From Halomonas sp. 328 (lineage in GTDB: Bacteria > Pseudomonadota > Gammaproteobacteria > Pseudomonadales > Halomonadaceae): a DNA stretch of 64,000 nt. Where the stretch lies: assembly GCF_015645095.1 (NCBI RefSeq), contig NZ_JADOTW010000004.1, positions 94,166 to 158,165 of the forward strand. Direction: 5' to 3'. This document shows positions 1 to 6,104 of this stretch, in pieces. Below the pieces are notes generated by a model. That model was given only the letters and a program-made list of their open reading frames with translations. It searched no databases and was not told where the DNA came from. Numbering within the stretch: position 1 is the first letter of the stretch; every line of letters starts with the position of its first letter. The position numbers were made by a program, and so were the translations under genes.

Positions 1-592
1 GGGCGTCATGGGCGCAGAGGTCGGCATCGATCTCGAAGTAGCGGGGCTTGTCGAACTCCCCCACCAGGGCGGCCCAGTCGGCCAGGGTCGAGGCCTCGAG
101 GGCCGCGCCGCGGCTGGCCAGGTAGCCCGGCGGCGGCAGCTCCAGGTCGAGGCGCGGGCGGCGGCCCAAGTCGAGGATCAGGTCGAAGTGATCGCGTCCG
201 GCCAGGGCTCGGGCCAGGTCGAGCCAGTCGCCGCCCTGGTACAGGCCGACGCGGAAGCGGCCCAGGTAGCCCTCGAGGGTCAGGGCCTCGGCCTCGTGGC
301 GGCTCAGGGCATGGCAGGGCAGGGCCCGGGTGTGGGACAGCAGCTCGCTGGCTTCCGCGTCGTCGATGCTCGAGGTGGCCTCGGTCAACAGCAGGGTCAG
401 GGAGGCCAGGCCACGCCCTTCCAGCAAGCGGGCGGCGCGGCGGGCCTCGGCTTCGTTGCCGATCAGCAGGGCATGGCCGGCGCTGGCATAGGTGACGCTG
501 GCCGGGGCCAGGTTGCGGGGCCAGGAGACGCGGCGATAGGCGCTCTCCCGGGCCAGACGGTTACGGTCGTCGGCCGTTAGCGATGGGGTCAT
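1..592 (-). CDS. 4Fe-4S protein of a formate dehydrogenase locus (C-terminus cut by window edge)
   Basis: Only the first 197 codons lie in the window; the frame is open to the left edge. The start is the ATG at 592-590, giving a protein that begins MTPSLTADDRNR. The visible part is a soluble N-terminal region; its last residues, EIDADLCAHDA, look like the lead-in to a ferredoxin-type cysteine cluster that would lie beyond the edge. The family call rests on this lead-in and on the neighbours: DUF3306, DUF3305 and fdhD genes commonly accompany a large 4Fe-4S protein and formate dehydrogenase subunits. It is probably co-transcribed with the two DUF genes, although 120 bp separate it from DUF3306. 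The Fe-S motifs themselves are not visible here. Confidence 0.6.
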   Translation of the reverse strand, partial: MTPSLTADDRNRLARESAYRRVSWPRNLAPASVTYASAGHALLIGNEAEARRAARLLEGRGLASLTLLLTEATSSIDDAEASELLSHTRALPCHALSRHEAEALTLEGYLGRFRVGLYQGGDWLDLARALAGRDHFDLILDLGRRPRLDLELPPPGYLASRGAALEASTLADWAALVGEFDKPRYFEIDADLCAHDA

Positions 593-712
593 GGTCTCTC
601 ACGGTCCGTCATGGTGGTCGGTCAGGCGTGCCATCCCGGCAAGGCGAGCCACTTGGGCTTATTTTTTTATCGCTAATGAATGAGTGTGGTCGGTTCTGGG
701 TATCTCGCCAGA

Positions 713-1234
713 TCATCCTTGGTCTAATGTTTTCGCCGCAGGCGTCGTATGCGGCTCGAGTTTCTCGCCGGTCGGCTCATCCGCCGAGGAGGCCGGGGTG
801 GAGTGGCCTTCATCCTCTCCAGGGGCGGCGTGATCGACGGCCTCGCCAGACAGGTTGTCGTCCTGGGGGGCCTCCCCGGAGGGGCGGGTCCAGCGCCTGA
901 GCCGCTCGGCCAGCTCGCCGGCCAGGGGCTGCAGGCGTCGATAGTCGTCGTCGTAGTCGTCCAGGCCGTCGCGCACGCCATACTGGTCGCCGGCAAAGAG
1001 CCGGCGCAGGGCACGGCGGCGCAGGGCCTCGCCGACGCCGCTGGCCATAAAGGCCGAGATCTCGCTGCCCGGCGCCAGGTCGTCGGGGTCGGGCAGCGGC
1101 GCCGCTTCGCCGCTATCCGCGGCGGAGGCCGCTGCCGGGGCATCGGCGGCCTCGTCGATGGGGGGCGGGGCAGGGGAGCCCTCGGCCTGGGCTGCCTCGC
1201 GCTTGCGCTCGGACCAACGGGAGAGGCGACTCAT
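713..1234 (-). CDS. DUF3306 family protein, formate dehydrogenase accessory locus
   Basis: A 173-residue protein starting MSRLSRWSERKREAA. The N-terminal SRWSxRK pattern and a central stretch resembling LRRLFAGDQYGVRDGLDDY are typical of DUF3306. The ends are low-complexity: Ala/Pro-rich before the core, and Asp/Glu/Thr-rich after it, so much of the chain is probably disordered. The start ATG overlaps the stop of the DUF3305 gene (ATGA), which points to translational coupling. Its biochemical role is not established; the family is found with molybdenum or tungsten formate dehydrogenase genes, and the flanking fdhD and 4Fe-4S genes fit that. Confidence 0.8.
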   Translation of the reverse strand: MSRLSRWSERKREAAQAEGSPAPPPIDEAADAPAAASAADSGEAAPLPDPDDLAPGSEISAFMASGVGEALRRRALRRLFAGDQYGVRDGLDDYDDDYRRLQPLAGELAERLRRWTRPSGEAPQDDNLSGEAVDHAAPGEDEGHSTPASSADEPTGEKLEPHTTPAAKTLDQG

Positions 1235-1662
1235 GGCTGCATCTCCCGGGCACGGCCGGCCCCCTGGCGTTTTTTCTTGCGGCCCTCCTCCGGCGCTTCG
1301 CCGTGGCGGGCCAGGTAGGCCTCGATCCAGGCCTGGATGGCCAGGGGCATGGCCACCTCCAGGACCCGCTGTTCGCCGTCCATCCAGGCCGCCGCCACCT
1401 CCTGGCTGGCGGTGATGGCGCTGGGGTGGGGCTCGGCGGCGTCGCTGTCTCCGGCGCGCAGGAAGAGTCGCGGAGTGGTGGAATTCAGGTTGAAGCGGTA
1501 GGCGGCGCGCTCGGTCATCAGCAGCTGCAGGTCCAGGCACCAGGGGCCGGCGTCACCCGGCGTCAGGTCGGTGACTCGCCAGCGCCGGTGAGTGAAGCCC
1601 TTGATGGTGACGGGGAGGCTCGACAGGTCGAAACTCAGGGAGCAGGATGTGGTGGCTGGCAT
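1231..1662 (-). CDS. DUF3305 family protein, formate dehydrogenase accessory locus
   Basis: A 143-residue protein beginning MPATTSCSLSFDLSSLPVTI. The start at 1662 was chosen because further upstream the frame runs antisense to fdhD and because the family starts near this point. The core contains paired Trp residues (HRRWRVTDLTPG, GPWCLDLQLLMTERAAYRFN) and a tail rich in Lys and Arg (EEGRKKKRQGAGR). No membrane segment or signal peptide is visible. It overlaps the downstream DUF3306 gene by four bases and is divergent from fdhD, with about 93 bp between the two starts that must hold both promoters. The function is unknown; the association with formate dehydrogenase maturation comes from context. 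Confidence 0.82.
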   Translation of the reverse strand: MPATTSCSLSFDLSSLPVTIKGFTHRRWRVTDLTPGDAGPWCLDLQLLMTERAAYRFNLNSTTPRLFLRAGDSDAAEPHPSAITASQEVAAAWMDGEQRVLEVAMPLAIQAWIEAYLARHGEAPEEGRKKKRQGAGRAREMQP

Positions 1663-1755
1663 GGGGCGCTCTCGACGGCTTGACTCCCCTGCAGTTAAGA
1701 CGGTCCCGGCCGAGACCGCCATGATCGGGGTCAACGATTGATTAAGGAGTTTTGA

Positions 1756-2595
1756 ATGTTTGCCTTGCCGCGTACCCATGCCCGGCTGCCGGCCACCCTG
1801 GAGATCGCCATCGTCGACGAGTATGGCGAGTCCCGGCGCCAGGCGATCGCCGCCGAGCGGGCCCTGACGGTCTACCTCAACAAGCGCGAGATCGTCACCC
1901 TGATGACCCTGGGCGCCGACCCGGAGGCCCTGGTGGTGGGCTATCTGCGCAATCAGGGCCTGGTGGCGGCCCGGGAAGACCTGGTTCAGGTGGCGGTGGA
2001 CTGGGAGGTGGAGTCCGCCGCCGTGGTCACCCGTCACCCCCCCGAGGACCTGGAGGCGCGCCTGGCCACCCGCACCGTGACCACCGGCTGTGGTCAGGGC
2101 ACCGTTTTCGGACGGCTGCTGGAGAGCATCCCGCCGGCGCCGCCGGCGACGCGGTTACACCAGTCGGTGCTCTATCGACTGCTCGATAACCTGGGGGCCT
2201 ACAACGAGACCTACCGCAGCGCCGGGGCCGTCCACGGCTGTGCCCTGTGCCGCCAGGAGGCGGTGCTCGATTTCGTCGAGGACGTGGGGCGTCACAATGC
2301 GGTGGATACCCTGGCCGGGCGCCAGTGGCTGGAGGAGGCAGAGTCGACGGCGGCGGACATCTTCTATACCACCGGTCGCCTGACCTCGGAGATGGTGCTC
2401 AAGGTGGCCCAGATGGGCATCGGCGTGTTGGTCTCCCGCTCCGGGGTGACCCAGAAGGGGGCGGAGCTGGCCAGCCGCTTCGGGGTGTTGCTGATCGCCC
2501 GGGCCAAGGGCAAGCACTTCCAGGCCATCCATGCCGGCGAACGCCTGGTGCTGGATGCCATGCCGGCGCGGCGGCCCGGGGACCGCCGCGGCTGA
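1756..2595 (+). CDS. fdhD: FdhD, sulfurtransferase for formate dehydrogenase maturation
   Basis: FdhD passes sulfur from the IscS cysteine desulfurase to the molybdopterin cofactor of formate dehydrogenase, a step required for enzyme activity. The 279-residue length is normal for the family. The active-site loop is TTGCGQGT with Cys112, and a second conserved patch, FVEDVGRHNAVDTLAG, follows at about residue 175. The C-terminal part has the expected YTTGRLTSEMVLK and SRSGVTQKG segments. The start is supported by a good ribosome-binding site, AAGGAG, about seven bases upstream. It is divergent from the DUF3305-DUF3306-4Fe-4S genes, a common arrangement at formate dehydrogenase loci. The dehydrogenase subunits are not in this window and probably lie to the left. 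Confidence 0.95.
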   Translation: MFALPRTHARLPATLEIAIVDEYGESRRQAIAAERALTVYLNKREIVTLMTLGADPEALVVGYLRNQGLVAAREDLVQVAVDWEVESAAVVTRHPPEDLEARLATRTVTTGCGQGTVFGRLLESIPPAPPATRLHQSVLYRLLDNLGAYNETYRSAGAVHGCALCRQEAVLDFVEDVGRHNAVDTLAGRQWLEEAESTAADIFYTTGRLTSEMVLKVAQMGIGVLVSRSGVTQKGAELASRFGVLLIARAKGKHFQAIHAGERLVLDAMPARRPGDRRG

Positions 2596-2807
2596 TCCTT
2601 TTTGGTGCAATTGTTTGATTTTTTGCACGCCTCTGGTGCCGGCATGTCTCCGCCATCCCGGCAATCTCCCTGTGGTCTATCGAATCTTCCCTGGTGCTTG
2701 TCTCCCTCTCGCTTGTCAATTATCTTTGTCGGCCGTGAAAGATAAAACAGATAAACGTCGATAAAATATTATTCTTACGATAATTCAAGTCTAGAGGCAG
2801 ACAACCC

Positions 2808-4244
2808 ATGACGGATTCCCCTTCCGGAACCCAATTGACCCGCGTGCTGGCGCGCAAGGACGTGCTGGCGCTGGCCTTCGGCGCCATGATCGGCTGGGGC
2901 TGGATCGTGCTGACTGGCAGCTGGATCCAGTCCGCCGGCAGTCTCGGCGCTATCACCGCCTTTATCCTCGGCGGCATCGCCATCGTGCTGGTGGGCCTGA
3001 CCTACGCCGAACTCGCCTCCGCCATGCCCCAGGTGGGGGGCGAGCATGTCTACAGCTACCGGGCGCTGGGTCACTTCGCGTCTTTCTTCTGCACCTGGGC
3101 CATCGCCCTGGGGTACGTCAGCGTGGTGGCCTTCGAGGCGGTGGCGCTGCCCACGGTGGTGGAGCACCTCTTCCCCAACTATGCGGTGGGGCACCTCTGG
3201 ACCATCGCCGGCTGGGAGGTCAAGGCCACCTGGGTGGCGGTGGGCGTCGCCGGTTCGGTGGCGATGATGGCGATCAACTACGTGGGCATCCGCACCGCGG
3301 CCCTGGTGCAGAAGGTCGTGACCCTGTTGATCCTGGTGGTGGGCATCATGTTTATCACCGGGGCGCTGTTCGAAGGCGAGCGGGCGACCATGGAGCCGCT
3401 GTTCAGTACCTCCGAGGGGGTGATGGGCGGCATCATGGTGGTACTGATCATGGTGCCCTTCATGTTCGTCGGCTTCGATGTGATTCCCCAGGCCGCCGAG
3501 GAGATCAACCTGCCGTTTCGGGAGATCGGTCGGGTGCTGATGATCTCGGTGATCCTGGCGGTGTTCTGGTATGCGCTGATCATCCTGGGCACCTCCTTGA
3601 TGCTGGATAGCGAGGCCCTGGGCGCGAGCTCCCTGGCGGTACCGGATGCGATGCAGGCGGTATTCCAGGCGCCCTGGGCGGGCAACCTGATGGTGCTGGC
3701 GGGGATCGCCGGGATCATCACCAGCTGGAATGCCTTCTATGTGGGAGGCTCCCGGGCCATCTACGCCCTGGCCCACTCGGGTATGCTGCCGGCCTTCCTG
3801 GCCAAGCTGCATCCCAAGCACCGCACCCCCACCAACGCCATCCTGTTGATGGGGCTCCTGTCATGCATCGCCCCCTTCTTCGGGCGGCCGGCGCTGGTCT
3901 GGCTGGTGGTGGCCGGCGGCCTGGGCATCGTCATCGCCTATCTCTTCGTGTCGCTCTCCTTCGTGGTGCTGCGTCTCAAGGAGCCGGAGATGGTGCGGCC
4001 CTTCAAGGTGCGCCAGGGCCTGGCGGTGGGCGTGATCGCCGTGCTGCTCTCCCTGGGCCTGATCGCCCTCTACCTGCCGGGTAGCCCGGCGGCCTTGGCG
4101 CCGGCGGAGTGGGTGATGTTCCTCGGCTGGATGGGCATCGGCCTGGTGCTCTACGCCTGGTCGCGGGTTCGCTATGGCGTCGCCTTCAGCGACAAGATGA
4201 TGTACCGCGAGCTGGCCGGCGCCGACCCCTACCCGGGGCGCTAA
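2808..4244 (+). CDS. APC-family amino acid/polyamine permease
   Basis: A 478-residue inner-membrane protein with about twelve hydrophobic segments, typical of the amino acid-polyamine-organocation superfamily. The first membrane helix carries the family-like glycine-rich stretch FGAMIGWGWIVLTGSW, and a TYAELASAMPQVGGEHVYSY segment matches helix 3 of the family. It would import an amino acid or amine with a proton or other cation. The substrate cannot be read from sequence. The 212 bp upstream are AT-rich and presumably hold the promoter. A strong terminator follows at 4266-4292. The convergent downstream gene encodes an XRE-cupin regulator, a pairing seen for amine and amino-acid permeases, so local regulation is plausible. 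Confidence 0.88.
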   Translation: MTDSPSGTQLTRVLARKDVLALAFGAMIGWGWIVLTGSWIQSAGSLGAITAFILGGIAIVLVGLTYAELASAMPQVGGEHVYSYRALGHFASFFCTWAIALGYVSVVAFEAVALPTVVEHLFPNYAVGHLWTIAGWEVKATWVAVGVAGSVAMMAINYVGIRTAALVQKVVTLLILVVGIMFITGALFEGERATMEPLFSTSEGVMGGIMVVLIMVPFMFVGFDVIPQAAEEINLPFREIGRVLMISVILAVFWYALIILGTSLMLDSEALGASSLAVPDAMQAVFQAPWAGNLMVLAGIAGIITSWNAFYVGGSRAIYALAHSGMLPAFLAKLHPKHRTPTNAILLMGLLSCIAPFFGRPALVWLVVAGGLGIVIAYLFVSLSFVVLRLKEPEMVRPFKVRQGLAVGVIAVLLSLGLIALYLPGSPAALAPAEWVMFLGWMGIGLVLYAWSRVRYGVAFSDKMMYRELAGADPYPGR

Positions 4245-4265
4245 GCAACACAACTGACGCCATGC

Positions 4266-4292
4266 AAAAGGCCCCGTCATGGGGCCTTTTTT
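4266..4292 (+). terminator. Rho-independent terminator after the permease gene
   Basis: A 10-bp stem, AAAAGGCCCC and its complement, encloses the loop GTCAT and is followed by a run of T. Because the left arm begins with A residues, the hairpin can also terminate the convergent XRE-cupin gene on the minus strand. Confidence 0.9.
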
Positions 4293-4322
4293 GTTGCTCT
4301 CGGGGGCGTTGGGACTAGTCTG

Positions 4323-4955
4323 TCAGACCACATCGCCGCGGGTACAGACCGAGAGCACCACGGCGTCCTCGTCGCTGACCGAGATCAGGGCATGGCCCAT
4401 GTCGCTGTCGAAGTAGATGCTGTCGCCGCGTTCCAGGCGCAGCGGCTCGTAGAACTCGGTGTAGAGCAGGATCTCGCCGTCGAGGACGATCAGGAACTCC
4501 TCGCCGTCGTGGCGTACCCACTCATGGAACTCCTCGAAGTGGCGAGCCCGCACGATGGTCTTGAAGGGGATCATGCGCTTCTGGGCCAGTTGCCAGGAGA
4601 GCAGTTCGTGCTCGTAGGTGGGGGTCGGGTGGAGCTGGCCTTCGCCGACTCGGGTCAGGTCGCGCCGGCCCAGGGTGCGCTGCTGGGTCTTGGGGGGGCT
4701 GAGCAGCTGGGGCAGGTCGATACCGAGGCCGGTGATCAGCTTCTGCACCGCGCTGAAGGTGGGCGAGATCTGGTCGTTCTCGATCTTCGACAGGGTCGAG
4801 CGGGCCAGGCCGGTACGCTGGCTGACATCGTCCAGGGTCCAGTGATTGGCGAGGCGGATCTCCTTGAGCCGCTCGCCGAGCCGCAACGGCTCGACGAAGG
4901 CCTTGCGTCCGGAGGCGATACGCAGGGCGGCGGCCTGATCGGTGGTGGCGGTCAT
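4323..4955 (-). CDS. XRE-family transcriptional regulator with C-terminal cupin domain
   Basis: A 210-residue regulator. Residues of about 25-85 form a helix-turn-helix of the XRE type (RLKEIRLANHWTLDDVSQRT, followed by GLARSTLSKIENDQ). Residues of about 135-205 form a cupin barrel (EWVRHDGEEFLIVLDGEI, LERGDSIYFDSDMGHAL) likely to bind a small ligand. The architecture matches the PuuR-type regulators of amine and amino-acid catabolism. It converges on the APC permease gene and lies downstream of the deacetylase-family gene on the same strand with a 109-bp gap. An inverted repeat at 4970-4983, just ahead of the start codon, could be its own operator. No strong Shine-Dalgarno sequence is visible. 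Confidence 0.88.
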   Translation of the reverse strand: MTATTDQAAALRIASGRKAFVEPLRLGERLKEIRLANHWTLDDVSQRTGLARSTLSKIENDQISPTFSAVQKLITGLGIDLPQLLSPPKTQQRTLGRRDLTRVGEGQLHPTPTYEHELLSWQLAQKRMIPFKTIVRARHFEEFHEWVRHDGEEFLIVLDGEILLYTEFYEPLRLERGDSIYFDSDMGHALISVSDEDAVVLSVCTRGDVV

Positions 4956-4969
4956 CGGGATTCACTATC

Positions 4970-4983
4970 GGAAAAAACTTTCC
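4970..4983 (-). promoter_or_regulatory. Inverted repeat before the XRE-cupin gene (possible operator)
   Basis: On the plus strand the sequence reads GGAAA-AAAC-TTTCC, a perfect 5-bp inverted repeat with a 4-bp spacer. It starts 15 bp upstream of the start codon of the XRE-cupin regulator. Position and symmetry suggest autoregulation, but this is inference only. Confidence 0.35.
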
Positions 4984-5064
4984 TCAAGCCTACCATAGAT
5001 CCCCGACGGCCGTGGGGCAGGGCCTGTCTCTCGACGACGCCAGGATAGGCCAGGCCGACGCCCT

Positions 5065-6000
5065 TCAGTCTTCGAAGGGCAAGCCCAGCAGCGCCCGCAC
5101 ATGGGCCTCGGCGCAGCGGCCCAGGGCGTCCAGGTCGTAGCCGCCTTCGAGCACCGATACCAGGCGGTTGTCGGCGAAGCGTGCGGCGATCTCCAGGGCG
5201 AAGCGAGTCACCCAGTCGTAGTCGGCCTCGGTGAGACAGAGCTCCGCCAGGGGATCGTCCCGGTGGCCATCGAAGCCCGCCGAGACCAGCACCAGTTCCG
5301 GCCGGAAGGCCTCAAGGGCCGGTCGCCAGTCGCGCTCGATGGCCGCCCGGAAGATCGCCCCGTCGCTGCCGGCCGGCAGCGGGGTGTTGATCACATTGGC
5401 ATGCTCCGCCTTGAGGTAGCGCCAGGGGTAGAGGGGATACTGGTAGCTGGAGCAGACCAGCACCTCCGGGTCGTCCTTGAAGATGTCCACGGTGCCATTG
5501 CCCTGGTGGACGTCGAAATCGAGGATGGCGATGCGCTTGGCGCCATAGCGGACCCGGGCGTGCGCGGCGCCCACCGCTACGTTGTTGAAGAAACAGAAGC
5601 CCATCGCCTCGCTGGCCTCGGCGTGGTGCCCGGGAGGGCGCACCGCACAGAAGACGTTGTCGGCCTGCTGGCGATAGACCTGGTCGATGCCGCGGATCAC
5701 CGCCCCGGCGGCGACCCGGGCCGCCTCCAGGCTGGCGGGGTTCATCAGGGTATCGCCGTCCAGGGAGATCAGGCCATGCTCGGGTACGCACTTGATCAAC
5801 GACTGGAGGTGGCGCCGCGGGTGCACCCGCTCGAGCTGTTCGTCGCTGGCCGGCCTGGCCTCGGACTGCATGGTCTGCTGAAGCAGGCCGGCCAGCGACA
5901 GGCGGGCACGGATCGCCTCGAGGCGCAGCGGGCTCTCGGGATGCTCCGGCCCCATATGGTGGTCGAGGCAGCGGGGGTGGGTGATATAGGCGGTGATCAT
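5065..6000 (-). CDS. Histone deacetylase-family (class II-like) zinc amidohydrolase
   Basis: A 311-residue cytoplasmic enzyme of the arginase/deacetylase fold, which removes acetyl groups from lysine side chains, acetylpolyamines or related amides. The signature blocks are visible: HPESPLRLEAIRARL near the N-terminus, RPPGHHAEASEAMGFCFFNN with the catalytic His pair, LDFDVHQGNGT with zinc ligands Asp and His, AGFDGHRDDPLAEL with the third zinc ligand Asp, and LEGGYDLDALG near the end. The start at 6000 is preferred to one eight codons upstream because GGAG lies six bases before it. It is divergent from the protein acetyltransferase gene, which hints at protein-acetylation control; an acetylpolyamine substrate is the alternative. 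Confidence 0.9.
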   Translation of the reverse strand: MITAYITHPRCLDHHMGPEHPESPLRLEAIRARLSLAGLLQQTMQSEARPASDEQLERVHPRRHLQSLIKCVPEHGLISLDGDTLMNPASLEAARVAAGAVIRGIDQVYRQQADNVFCAVRPPGHHAEASEAMGFCFFNNVAVGAAHARVRYGAKRIAILDFDVHQGNGTVDIFKDDPEVLVCSSYQYPLYPWRYLKAEHANVINTPLPAGSDGAIFRAAIERDWRPALEAFRPELVLVSAGFDGHRDDPLAELCLTEADYDWVTRFALEIAARFADNRLVSVLEGGYDLDALGRCAEAHVRALLGLPFED

Positions 6001-6037
6001 GGCAGGCTCCAGGCACGACGCCACGACCTTAAACGCT

Positions 6038-6055
6038 TGTCACCCTTGCATGACA
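6038..6055. promoter_or_regulatory. Inverted repeat between divergent deacetylase and acetyltransferase genes
   Basis: TGTCA-N8-TGACA lies in the 104-bp region between the two divergent starts. It is a good candidate for a shared operator. It is not the classical CRP half-site pair (TGTGA-N6-TCACA). Confidence 0.35.
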
Positions 6056-6104
6056 GTGCCAATAAGTCGTACACAGGGAGCGGACAGACGCGGGGGAGTC
6101 GCAG

